Assembly: GCF_014297285.1 (NCBI RefSeq)
Contig: NZ_JACOQI010000003.1
Span: 186,001-250,000 of the forward strand
Origin: Dysosmobacter segnis
Lineage (GTDB): Bacteria; Bacillota; Clostridia; Oscillospirales; Oscillospiraceae
Direction: 5' to 3'
DNA length: 64,000 nucleotides
Shown here: positions 42,268 through 49,897 of the stretch, in pieces
Position numbering within the stretch: the first letter of the stretch is position 1
Layout: every line of letters starts with the position of its first letter
Program-made: the position numbers and the translations under genes
Notes under the pieces: model-generated
Told to the model about the DNA's origin: nothing
The model's input: the letters and a program-made list of their open reading frames with translations, nothing else
Database searches by the model: none

Positions 42268-42504
42268 TCAGACCAGCAGCTCCTGCCAGAGCGCGTATTC
42301 CAGATGATGGGCGTCCGCCAAGGCCCGCAGCGTTTCTCCGGCGTCTACGGGGGCGCACCACGCCATACCGCAGTCCGCCGTCAGCTCCCGGGGAGTGGGG
42401 ATCAAGCGGCCAGGGAGATTTTGCGCCTTGCAGAATGCTTCCATGGCCATGGCTGCTGCCGTGGTGTGGAACGTCACCACCAGTTTCAGGGTTTTGGGTC
42501 TCAT
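42268..42504 (-). CDS. DUF3343 protein (putative Se/S carrier-like)
   Basis: 78 residues. Members of this family occur beside selD and yedF and have been proposed as sulfur or selenium carriers. Cys24 (EAFCKAQN), Cys45 (TADCGMAW) and Cys50 (AWCAP) are candidates. It is the last gene of the selenium cluster and overlaps the preceding cysteine-desulfurase-like gene by four bases (ATGA). Confidence 0.82.
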   Translation of the reverse strand: MRPKTLKLVVTFHTTAAAMAMEAFCKAQNLPGRLIPTPRELTADCGMAWCAPVDAGETLRALADAHHLEYALWQELLV

Positions 42505-43634
42505 TCCGCCAGCTCCTTTACCGCCCGGATCGCCACATCGATCTCGGCCTCCGTGTTGAACCAGCCAAAGCTGAACCGCACGGCTCCCTGACGCTCCGTA
42601 CCCAAGGCCCGGTGCATCCGGGGGGCGCAGTGGGCACCGGGGCGGGTGGCAATGCCGTAGTCCTGCGCCAGCGCGTCTGACACCTCGCCGGAATCGTAGT
42701 CCCGGATATTCAGCGCCACCACCGCCGTCCGGGGAGCGGTAAAATCGCCGTAGACCGTTACGCCGGGAATGGCGGAAACCCCCTCATAAAACCGGCGCAT
42801 GAGGGTTTCCTCCTTCTCCCGGATGGTCTCCATGCCCACCGCCCGGATATAGTCCAGCGCGGCGGACAGCCCGGCGATGCCGTGGCCGTTGAGGGTCCCC
42901 GCCTCCAACCGTGTAGGCAGCTGCTCCGGCTGGGCGGGGTTGTAGGTCTGGACGCCGGTCCCCCCCACCTTCCATGGGCGGAGGGCAACGTTCTCTCCCA
43001 GACACAGCCCGCCGGTTCCCTGCGGCCCCATCAGGGACTTGTGCCCGGTGAAACAAAGCAGGTCGATCTGCTGGGCCTCCATGTCGATAGGCAGGACTCC
43101 CGCCGTCTGGGAGGCGTCCACAAGGAAGATCAGGCCGTGGTCATGGGCGATGGCTCCCACCCGGCCAATATCCACGGCGTTTCCGGTGAGGTTGGAGGCA
43201 TGGGTGCAGATGATGGCCCGCGTCTCCGGGCGGATCAGCCGCCCGAACTCGCCGTAGTCGATCCGCCCCTGCCGGTCAGCCGGGACGAAACTGAGAGACA
43301 CGCTCCGCTCCGCCTCCAGCCGGTACAGGGGTCGCAGCACGGAATTGTGCTCCAGATCCGTGGAGATCACATGGTCGCCGGGGTCCAGCAGGCCGCAGAT
43401 GGCCATGTTCAGAGCCTCCGTGGAGTTGGCGGTGAACACCACATGGTCAGGCCGGGGACAGTTGAAGAATGTCGCCAGCTTTTCCCGGGTGCCGTAGATC
43501 ATCCGGGAAGCGGACAGACTCCCCTCGTGGGTGCCGCGGGCGCTGTTGCCCAAAGTGGTCATAGCCGACACCACCGCGTCGATCACCGGCTGGGGCTTCT
43601 GGCGGGTGGTAGCGGCGTTGTCCAGATAGATCAT
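42501..43634 (-). CDS. Cysteine desulfurase-like / selenocysteine lyase-like PLP enzyme
   Basis: 377 residues of the class V aminotransferase family, of the subgroup found with yedF and selD. YLDNAATTRQKP opens the protein, the PLP Lys is in FTGHKSLMGPQG near 199-210 and the persulfide/perselenide Cys in RPGAHCAPRMH near 334-344. It may deliver selenium (from selenocysteine) or sulfur to SelD/YedF; substrate choice cannot be decided. Overlaps yedF and the DUF3343 gene by four bases each. Confidence 0.9.
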   Translation of the reverse strand: MIYLDNAATTRQKPQPVIDAVVSAMTTLGNSARGTHEGSLSASRMIYGTREKLATFFNCPRPDHVVFTANSTEALNMAICGLLDPGDHVISTDLEHNSVLRPLYRLEAERSVSLSFVPADRQGRIDYGEFGRLIRPETRAIICTHASNLTGNAVDIGRVGAIAHDHGLIFLVDASQTAGVLPIDMEAQQIDLLCFTGHKSLMGPQGTGGLCLGENVALRPWKVGGTGVQTYNPAQPEQLPTRLEAGTLNGHGIAGLSAALDYIRAVGMETIREKEETLMRRFYEGVSAIPGVTVYGDFTAPRTAVVALNIRDYDSGEVSDALAQDYGIATRPGAHCAPRMHRALGTERQGAVRFSFGWFNTEAEIDVAIRAVKELAE

Positions 43635-44233
43635 GGCTTGATGACTTTCCCGGCGGCGGCCAGCGTCTCCGCGATGGCGTACATATTAGTGATGCTGCCT
43701 ACGGCCAGAGTCTCCTTCAGCTTGTAGAAGTCCAGACAGGTGCCGCAGGTGCGGATCTCCACGCCCTGCGCCTCCATGAACTTCAGATCCTCCAAGGAAT
43801 CGGACCCCGCGCAGGTAAGGTATGCGCCGGAATTGTAGAACAGGATGGTCTTAGGCAGCGCGGGCAGCTGGCTGACGGCGTACAAAAAGCCCTTCATCAG
43901 CGCCTTGCCCAACGTCTCCTCCCCATTGCCCATGCAGTTGGAACCAACGGCCACCACCAGATCCCCACGGGCATCCGGGGCGCAGACGGTCTCCTCTGCG
44001 GGTCGCACCGGGGCGGACACCTCCATGGTGACGGAGAACCGCTTCTCCCCGGTCTTTTCCGCCCGGACGGGCAGCTGGCAGCTGGCGGCCAGCTTGCTGA
44101 GGTTCTGGACCGCCGCCTCATTGTCCACCAGAATTTCCAGTGTATCAGGGGTTTGCAGCTCTGCCAGAGCCTTCTTCGCCATCACAACGGGAATGGGGCA
44201 CTGCTTGCCCAGCGCGTCTACAACAACAGACAT
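43631..44233 (-). CDS. yedF: Sulfurtransferase-like selenium metabolism protein YedF
   Basis: 200 residues: an N-terminal TusA-like domain with the conserved CPIPVV (Cys12 region, VDALGKQCPIPVV) and a C-terminal DsrE-like domain (ILFYNSGAYLTC; VEIRTCGTCLDFY). Marks genomes that use selenium. ATG 44233 with AAAGGAG nine bases upstream is chosen over a GTG three codons earlier. Follows selD by 122 bases, with a terminator-like hairpin between. Confidence 0.92.
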   Translation of the reverse strand: MSVVVDALGKQCPIPVVMAKKALAELQTPDTLEILVDNEAAVQNLSKLAASCQLPVRAEKTGEKRFSVTMEVSAPVRPAEETVCAPDARGDLVVAVGSNCMGNGEETLGKALMKGFLYAVSQLPALPKTILFYNSGAYLTCAGSDSLEDLKFMEAQGVEIRTCGTCLDFYKLKETLAVGSITNMYAIAETLAAAGKVIKP

Positions 44234-44322
44234 GGAACACAACTCCTTTAATTCAGATTTTCAAGTTCAGTGTAGCACGATACATCGTGATTCGCAAGAA
44301 AAAACAACGAGATACGGCAAAA

Positions 44323-44346
44323 CCCCCGCCGAAACCTCGGCGGGGG
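44323..44346 (-). terminator. Terminator after selD
   Basis: CCCCCGCCGA pairs with TCGGCGGGGG around a four-base loop, followed on the minus strand by TTTTG. It lies between selD and yedF, so yedF may have partial independence or its own promoter. Confidence 0.78.
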
Positions 44347-44355
44347 CGAATTCTG

Positions 44356-45396
44356 TCAGACGATCTCAAGGGTATGCTCCGTTTGGGCGACCACCGCACC
44401 TATGATGGCGCTGTCCGGGTCTCGCTCCCGCAGAGCCGCGAGCAAGGCCCCGGCGTCCTCCATAGGGAGGGCCACCAGCAATCCGCCGGAGGTCTGGGGA
44501 TCGGAGATCAGGTCCACGCGGGCCTGCTGGACGCTCTCCGCCACGGTCAGGCGGGGCTTCACATAGTCCAGATTCCGGTAAGCCCCGGCGGGGATGATCC
44601 CCATTTCCGCAAATTCCAGCGCCCCCGGCAATAAGGGGAGCCGCCGGCTGTAAAGGCGGATGGTCACGCCGCTGCCTCGGGCCATTTCATCGGCGTGGCC
44701 CAGAAGTCCGAAGCCGGTGACGTCCGTACAGGCGTGGATCTCCGGGCATTGGGACACGGCCTCCGCTGCGTGGGCGTTCAGCCGGGCCATGGAGCGAACC
44801 AGACGGTCATACTGCTCCGGCTCCAGCAGGTCCGCCTTGGCGGCGGTGGTCAGGACGCCGGTTCCGAGGGGCTTGGTCAAAACCAGCGCGTCTCCCGGTC
44901 TGGCGCCCACGTTCCGCAGGGCCTTGTCCGGGTGGACATAGCCGGTGACGCACAGGCCGTATTTCGGCTCATCGTCCTGAATGGTGTGGCCCCCGGCGAT
45001 GACGCAGCCCGCCTCCACAGCCTTCTGGTGGCCGCCCTCTAAAATTTTCCGGATGGTCTCCTGAGAGAGACAGCCGGGGACGCACAGCAGGTTCATCGCC
45101 ACGGCAGGCCGTCCCCCCATGGCATACACGTCGCTGAGGGCGTTGGCCGCGGCGATCTGCCCAAACCAGAAGGGGTCGTCCACAATGGGGGTGAAGAAAT
45201 CCACGGTATGAATGGCGGCGATCTCGTCGGTAATGCGGTAAACACAGGCGTCGTCGCTGGTGTCAAAGCCCACTAACAGGTTGGGGTCAACCCGGTTGGG
45301 AAGGTCTTTCAGAATGTTCGATAGGACACCCGGCCCTAATTTTGCCGCTCAACCCGCTGATGGGGTCAGCTGCGTCAGACGAGGCTCCTGATCCAT
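44356..45396 (-). CDS. selD: Selenide, water dikinase, selenocysteine-containing (in-frame UGA)
   Basis: Makes selenophosphate from selenide and ATP. Standard translation gives only the part from residue 42 onward. Reading from the ATG at 45396 gives MDQEPRLTQLTPSAG, then TGA (45351-45349), then AAKLGPGVLSNILKD and so on in frame through the complete family sequence. The UGA sits exactly where SelD has its catalytic Cys or Sec before the conserved Lys (SAG-U-AAK), so it encodes Sec16. Total 346 codons, the usual length. GGTKPLGTG-type loop TKPLGTGVLTTA and CTDVTGFGLLGHADEM are clear. A short hairpin (TAGG with CCTA) follows the UGA as a possible bacterial SECIS. Requires selA, selB and tRNA-Sec elsewhere. 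Confidence 0.93.
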
Positions 45397-45446
45397 GATG
45401 CTCCCTCCCTTCCCGATATCTGGCCGTGGGCTTCACGGTCAGGAAA

Positions 45447-45475
45447 AGTATAGCACAGTTCCCGCCGTTTGGCAA
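45447..45475 (-). promoter_or_regulatory. Promoter of selD
   Basis: Minus strand TTGCCA (45475-45470), 17-base spacer, TATACT (45452-45447), about 50 bases before the SelD ATG at 45396, which supports the upstream start. Confidence 0.7.
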
Positions 45476-45569
45476 TTCGCCCGTGCTGGACTTTTTTGCG
45501 ATCCTATGGTAACATACTTCAACAAAAACAGATGAGGTTCGCGGGCAGCCGCGAAGGATGGGAGCAGCT

Positions 45570-46526
45570 ATGGGTATTGTGGTGTTGGGCGCCGTTTTCG
45601 TGGATATTAAGGGGTATCCCGCCGATGTATATATTCCCGGTGGGCGGAACGCCGGACGGGTGGAGATCGTCCACGGCGGCGTCAGCCGGAATCTGGTGGA
45701 GGACATTGCCAACGTGGAGCTGCGGCCCACCTTCGTCAGTCTGGTGGACACCACCGGCACCGGAGCGGACGTGATCCGCAAGCTGCAGGACCACAAGGTC
45801 AACACGGATTACATCCGGGCCGTGCCTGACGGTATGGGTACCTGGCTGGCCGTTTTCAACAACGGCGGCGACGTGGTGGCCTCCATTTCCAAGCGGCCGG
45901 ACCTGCGGCCCATCGTGGACATTTTGGACGATCACGGAGACGAGATCTTCCGCAATGCCGACAGCATCGCCTTGGAGATCGACTGTGACAAGGAGATCGT
46001 AAAGGCGGTCTTTTACTACGCAGAAAAATACCGCAAGCCGGTGTTTGCCGCCGTGTCCAATATGAGTATCGCCGTGGAGCGGCGGGACTTTCTGCGCTTC
46101 TGCTCCTGCTTCGTGTGCAACCAGCAGGAGGCGGGAATTCTGTTCTCAGAGGACTATGACAGCAAGACCCCGGAGGAGCTGCGGGACATTCTGGCCCACC
46201 ACGTACAGGCGGCGGAGATCCCCCGGATGGTGGTGACCATGGGGGCTCAGGGGGCGGTCTATGCCGCACAGGACGGTGCCTGCGGCATCTGCCCCGCTAT
46301 GAAGGTGGACGTGAAGGACACCACCGGTGCAGGGGATGCCTTCTTCGCCGGGGTCACCATGGGCCTGACCTATGGAAAAACCATGGACGAAGCCTGCGAG
46401 ATCGGCACCCGGCTGTCTGCGTCGGTGATCTGCACGTCGGAAAACGTGTGTCCCCGGTTCCTGCCCAGCGAATTCGGGCTGGAGCCCGGCAGAGCCGCCG
46501 GAGAGCAGCTGACCTTTGATATATAA
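45570..46526 (+). CDS. PfkB-family carbohydrate kinase
   Basis: Ribokinase-like kinase, 318 residues. GAVFVDIKGYP near 7-17, HGGVSRNLVEDIANV near 35-49 and the catalytic-anion-hole motif DTTGAGDAFFAGV near 249-261 are typical. The R-N-xxE pattern resembles pseudouridine or sugar kinases, but the substrate cannot be assigned. ATG at 45570 is preferred over the ATG four codons upstream because of the better distance to GGGAG. A GNAT gene follows 28 bases downstream. Confidence 0.88.
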   Translation: MGIVVLGAVFVDIKGYPADVYIPGGRNAGRVEIVHGGVSRNLVEDIANVELRPTFVSLVDTTGTGADVIRKLQDHKVNTDYIRAVPDGMGTWLAVFNNGGDVVASISKRPDLRPIVDILDDHGDEIFRNADSIALEIDCDKEIVKAVFYYAEKYRKPVFAAVSNMSIAVERRDFLRFCSCFVCNQQEAGILFSEDYDSKTPEELRDILAHHVQAAEIPRMVVTMGAQGAVYAAQDGACGICPAMKVDVKDTTGAGDAFFAGVTMGLTYGKTMDEACEIGTRLSASVICTSENVCPRFLPSEFGLEPGRAAGEQLTFDI

Positions 46527-46554
46527 AGTTTTCGGAACAAAAGAGGAGAACGCC

Positions 46555-47037
46555 ATGAACATCAGAACAGCGACATTGAACGATCTGGACGCGGTAACTG
46601 CCGTGGAGGCTGCCTGCTTCCCGGCGGCGGAGGCCGCCTCAGAAGAGGAATTTGCAGAGCGGCTGCGGTATTACGGCAGTCACTTCTGGCTCATGCTGGA
46701 CGGCGAAAAGCTCATCGGCTTTGTGGACGGCATGGTGACGGACCAGACCGACCTGACCGATGATCTCTATGAGCAGGCCCACGCTCACAATGAACAGGGC
46801 GGCTGGCAGATGATCTTCGGCGTCAACACATTGCCGGAATACCGGTGTCAGGGCGTGGCGGCCGCTTTGCTGGAACGCGCCATCTCCGATGCAAAGGCCC
46901 AGGGCCGGAAGGGTCTGGTGCTGACCTGTAAGGACAAGCTGGTGCACTACTACGCCAAGTTCGGCTTTGTCAGCGAGGGCGTGTCCGGCTCCACCCACGG
47001 CGGCGCGGTGTGGTATCAGATGCGGCTGACCTTCTGA
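46555..47037 (+). CDS. GNAT-family N-acetyltransferase
   Basis: 160 residues. Acetyl-CoA-binding motif A is RCQGVAAALLERAI near 99-112, preceded by the beta4 strand IFGVNTLPEY. The closest shape is the AANAT-like clostridial group (VEAACFPAAEAAS near 16-28). Substrate unknown. ATG 46555 after GAGGAG; probably in one operon with the PfkB kinase, ended by the hairpin at 47058-47090. Confidence 0.9.
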   Translation: MNIRTATLNDLDAVTAVEAACFPAAEAASEEEFAERLRYYGSHFWLMLDGEKLIGFVDGMVTDQTDLTDDLYEQAHAHNEQGGWQMIFGVNTLPEYRCQGVAAALLERAISDAKAQGRKGLVLTCKDKLVHYYAKFGFVSEGVSGSTHGGAVWYQMRLTF

Positions 47038-47057
47038 GTCATCGAAAGCAGATACAA

Positions 47058-47090
47058 AACCCCGCCGGGAGAAATTCTCCCGGCGGGGTT
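47058..47090 (+). terminator. Terminator of the kinase/GNAT unit
   Basis: AACCCCGCCGGGAGA pairs perfectly with its complement around AAT, followed by ATTGTT. It may also serve the convergent SLH gene. Confidence 0.83.
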
Positions 47091-47109
47091 ATTGTTCAGT
47101 CAGGCTTTT

Positions 47110-48729
47110 TTATCGGCGGATAAACTGGATATTCATGTCCACCCGGCCGTTGATCCCGGCCACGGCGCGGCTGCTGGAGAACTGCCAGTAGTCCATGTGA
47201 TACACCAGCGTGGGGCACAGCTTCTCGGACTTTTCGCTCTTGTACTCAGGATACCAGCTCAGATAGTCCGCCAGAGCGCCCTGATCGTACTTCATGTAGG
47301 TCACATACGTACCGCCGTAGACCATGGGGGTATACCCCGCGTCCTTGATCCGCTGGCAGAAGGCCACGGCACAGGCGGTGGCCATTTCCGGAGAAGTGCC
47401 GTAGACCCGGTAGGTGGAGTCGTGCATCTCCCAGTCATAAGCCACGGGGCCGTTGATGTCCAGCCCATCCAGCAGGCTGATGACGTAATCCGCCTCCTCG
47501 ATGGCCTCCTCCACGGTGACAGCCTGGGCGAAGAAGTACACGCCGGTCTCCAGCCCCGCCCGCATAGCGCCCCGGATGTTCTGCTCGTAGTATTTGTCGG
47601 TGTTCAGGCTGCCGGTGCCGGTGCCCCGGAAGCCCACCCGGACCATGGCGAAGTCAATGTTGTCATCCGCCACGGCGTTCCAGTCGATCTCTCCCTGGAA
47701 GGAGGAAACATCGATGCCGTACCGGGTGCGGAACTCGCCGCCTAGATATTCCAGCCGGCGGCGGTTCTCATTTTCCTCATCCGTCCAGATGAAATCCACG
47801 TCAGAGAACACGTTCAGCGGACGGTCCCGGTAAATGGGCACGGTCTTGCCGCCGTATTCAAGGGTGCGGTCCAACGTGGCACCGGGCTTGTAGACCTCGG
47901 AGGGCTTGGTAGCCGTGCTCTCCGGCGTGATCTGCGGCGCTTCAAAGCGCACCTCGCCGGTGCCGTAATTGCGGATATTGCCCTGGATCACGCAGTCCAC
48001 CAGGGTCACGTCCTTCGTAACGCCGGGAGCTAAGATCAGATCGCCGCCGATCTGGATGCCCTTCAGCGTTGCGCCGTCCGCCGCGCTGATGAGCAGGCTG
48101 CCGGAAACATCCTCCGTCACAGTGGTGGTCTCCTTCACCAGCGTATCCACCATGTTGCTGAGGATATTGATCAGTTCCGCCCGGGTGATGGGGTCCGTGG
48201 GCCGGAAGGTACCGGCGGCGGAATCCGTCAGATACCCGCGAACCTCAAACTCTCCCACATAGGCCATCGCGTACTCCGCGATCTGGTCCGTATCCGTATA
48301 ATCCGGTGCGGCGGTCTCTGGCGCGATCCGGAAGGCGCGGCCGATCATGGCCACCGCCTGCTGCCGGGTGATGGTGCTGGAGGGCAGCGCCGCGCCCTGA
48401 TTGCCCAGATAGATGCCGGAGGCATGGAGCTTCAGGATGGCATCCTCCCAATAGGTCCCGGCGGTATCCGAGAAGGTGTCCGCGGGAGAGGCGTTCTGAA
48501 AATGGAGAAAACGGTCCAGAATTCCCGCAAAAGCGCCGCGTGTGATGGATTTATCCGGACGGAACGTACCGTCGTCATATCCCTGAATGATCCCATACTC
48601 CCCGGACCACTTATTGATGGCGGACTCCGCCCAGTGTCCGTCCGTATCCGCAAATGCGTTGGCCGTCATGACGGTGCAGCCCACCGCCAGAGCCGCCGCT
48701 GTCAGCCACTTTCCAAAATGCCGCTTCAT
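47110..48729 (-). CDS. SLH-domain GH25 lysozyme-like cell-wall protein
   Basis: 539 residues. Signal peptide (about 1-27, cleavage near ANAFA), three S-layer homology repeats (about 30-72, 92-133 and 150-196; for example GYDDGTFRPDKSITRGAFAG and GTFRPTDPITRAELINIL), a short beta-strand region (about 200-250), and a C-terminal GH25 muramidase domain from about 340 (GIDVSSFQGEIDW) to the end (YWQFSSS). Catalytic acids are likely the Asp of GIDVSS and the Asp/Glu of AYDWEMHD. SLH repeats would anchor it to wall polysaccharide; the GH25 domain hydrolyses peptidoglycan. Its short leader carries an intrinsic terminator. Confidence 0.93.
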   Translation of the reverse strand: MKRHFGKWLTAAALAVGCTVMTANAFADTDGHWAESAINKWSGEYGIIQGYDDGTFRPDKSITRGAFAGILDRFLHFQNASPADTFSDTAGTYWEDAILKLHASGIYLGNQGAALPSSTITRQQAVAMIGRAFRIAPETAAPDYTDTDQIAEYAMAYVGEFEVRGYLTDSAAGTFRPTDPITRAELINILSNMVDTLVKETTTVTEDVSGSLLISAADGATLKGIQIGGDLILAPGVTKDVTLVDCVIQGNIRNYGTGEVRFEAPQITPESTATKPSEVYKPGATLDRTLEYGGKTVPIYRDRPLNVFSDVDFIWTDEENENRRRLEYLGGEFRTRYGIDVSSFQGEIDWNAVADDNIDFAMVRVGFRGTGTGSLNTDKYYEQNIRGAMRAGLETGVYFFAQAVTVEEAIEEADYVISLLDGLDINGPVAYDWEMHDSTYRVYGTSPEMATACAVAFCQRIKDAGYTPMVYGGTYVTYMKYDQGALADYLSWYPEYKSEKSEKLCPTLVYHMDYWQFSSSRAVAGINGRVDMNIQFIRR

Positions 48730-48772
48730 AGCTGCTCCTTTCTGTCAAAGCCAGTCGAATCTATGCCGAAAA

Positions 48773-48800
48773 AACGCCACGGCCCTTATGGGCCGTGGTA
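48773..48800 (-). terminator. Intrinsic terminator inside the leader of the SLH-GH25 gene
   Basis: On the minus strand CCACGGCCC pairs with GGGCCGTGG (loop ATAA) and is followed by CGTTTTTT. It lies downstream of the promoter at 48849-48821 and about 45 bases before the start codon, so it would stop most transcripts unless relieved: an attenuator, or the end of a tiny RNA of about 50 bases. Confidence 0.72.
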
Positions 48801-48820
48801 TTATGTCGCCCTACGGGCAC

Positions 48821-48849
48821 ATTATAGCGAAACCGGAGACATGGGTCAA
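48821..48849 (-). promoter_or_regulatory. Sigma-A promoter of the SLH-GH25 gene
   Basis: Minus strand TTGACC (48849-48844), 17-base spacer, TATAAT (48826-48821). Confidence 0.8.
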
Positions 48850-49079
48850 TATTCTGTCGGAAATTTCTCCCGGAAAATTATGTAAAGTTTTAGAAAGTGT
48901 TCCCCCCTCTCCCCGGAAAAAGCACCCGGCTTCACCTATGCGCTCTTTTCCTCTTGCAATGCGCAAACAGGCATGGTAGCATGGAGTTGATCCCGAAAAC
49001 CGGCACAGAGACCCAAATTGTCGATCAAACCGCTTTGCGGCTTTCGCTGCGGTAGGAACCGAATCAGGAGGGAAGCGCT

Positions 49080-49547
49080 ATGGCATTGCTTGTATTCGCC
49101 ATTTTGAACGTTATGTGCTGCTATTTTTGCTATTTCGTCGGCACGCAAAAGGGATACAACGGGCCGCTTTGTGCTTTTGCCGGGTTATTTGGCAGTTTTC
49201 TTGCGTGTCTGATCCTGCTTCTGATGCCCGATAAAGCCAGTGACACATTTAACAGCACCGCCTATAACCGGGAAGTATCTGAACTGAGACAACAGGTAAA
49301 GGATCTGCAAAAGAGGATCACTGAATTGGAGCACAGCGCGGCGCCGGCAGATCAGCCGAATGCGGCGGTCCATACGGAGCAAGCAAAGGGCGAGCCGATC
49401 ACTGAGATCAGCAAGCCGGTTCGGTTCCCCACCCGAACATCGGACACGGTCATTTGTCCCGGCTGCGGGAAGCGGCAACAGGGAAATCGGAACAGCTGCT
49501 ACGCCTGCGGGCTGCCATTCTACTATGAGGATGAGCCAAGGCCGTAA
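49080..49547 (+). CDS. Membrane protein with coiled coil and zinc ribbon
   Basis: 155 residues: two hydrophobic segments (about 2-22 and 30-50), a predicted coiled coil (VSELRQQVKDLQKRITELEH, about 65-85), a linker and a C-terminal four-Cys zinc ribbon (CPGCGKRQQGNRNSCYACG, about 126-144). AGGAGG lies eight bases before the ATG. Not recognised. A/T content is higher than in its neighbours, and it is flanked by the glmS remnant, so it may be a recent arrival. Confidence 0.78.
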   Translation: MALLVFAILNVMCCYFCYFVGTQKGYNGPLCAFAGLFGSFLACLILLLMPDKASDTFNSTAYNREVSELRQQVKDLQKRITELEHSAAPADQPNAAVHTEQAKGEPITEISKPVRFPTRTSDTVICPGCGKRQQGNRNSCYACGLPFYYEDEPRP

Positions 49548-49580
49548 CAGTTCCGGTTCGAGATACAATAAAGGATTCAA

Positions 49581-49622
49581 AAAAACGGCGGAGACCATTT
49601 AAAATGGTCCCCGCTGTTTTTT
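49581..49622. terminator. Terminator after the zinc-ribbon gene
   Basis: A long hairpin (AACGGCGGAGACCATTT with AAATGGTCCCCGCTGTT, one mismatch) flanked by A and T runs; could work in both directions. Confidence 0.85.
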
Positions 49623-49687
49623 GCATTCTCTAACAATTTCCGTTTGGAACACTGCTGCTCAAAAGGCGAAAAATTGCAAAGCACGAA

Positions 49688-49741
49688 TCATTCCACCGTC
49701 ACGCTTTTGGCCAAATTCCGGGGCTTATCAATATCGCAGCC
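49688..49741 (-). pseudogene. Remnant of a second glmS 3' end
   Basis: On the minus strand 49741-49688 translates as CDIDKPRNLAKSVTVE followed by TGA, identical to the last 16 residues of the intact glmS (stop at 49898). The two DNA copies differ at several synonymous positions and in the stop codon (TGA versus TAA). The rest of the second gene is absent. It looks like a scar of recombination or duplication with a diverged glmS. Confidence 0.8.
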
Positions 49742-49897
49742 CTCCCACAAAAGCTGCGCTTTTGCGGGAACCCTATGATCTAACTCAAATCGTCCGGAAT
49801 GAATCCGTCCGATTTCAAGATTTTGCGCTATGCGCAAAATGCTTGTGCGCCGCACTTGCGGCGAGCCAGCGCGGCTGTACCCGGTTCGGAAACGGGT
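49742..49897. other. Non-coding hairpin-rich stretch between glmS and its remnant
   Basis: No supported gene. Perfect hairpins include CAAAAGC/GCTTTTG (49748-49764), ATTTTGCGC/GCGCAAAAT (49820-49840) and GCCGC/GCGGC (49850-49863). Similar words occur in the gaps at 12690-12855 and 62724-62983. One of the hairpins could act in glmS termination, but none has a clear T run. Confidence 0.45.

Noticed and set aside
45287..45805. Minus-strand frame across the selD start and the PfkB gene
   Set aside because: It conflicts with selD read through UGA and with the PfkB kinase, both of which have clear family motifs.
48730..48830. Leader of the SLH-GH25 gene considered as a c-di-GMP riboswitch
   Set aside because: The transcribed leader is only about 90 bases and shows no GEMM-type tetraloop or receptor motifs.
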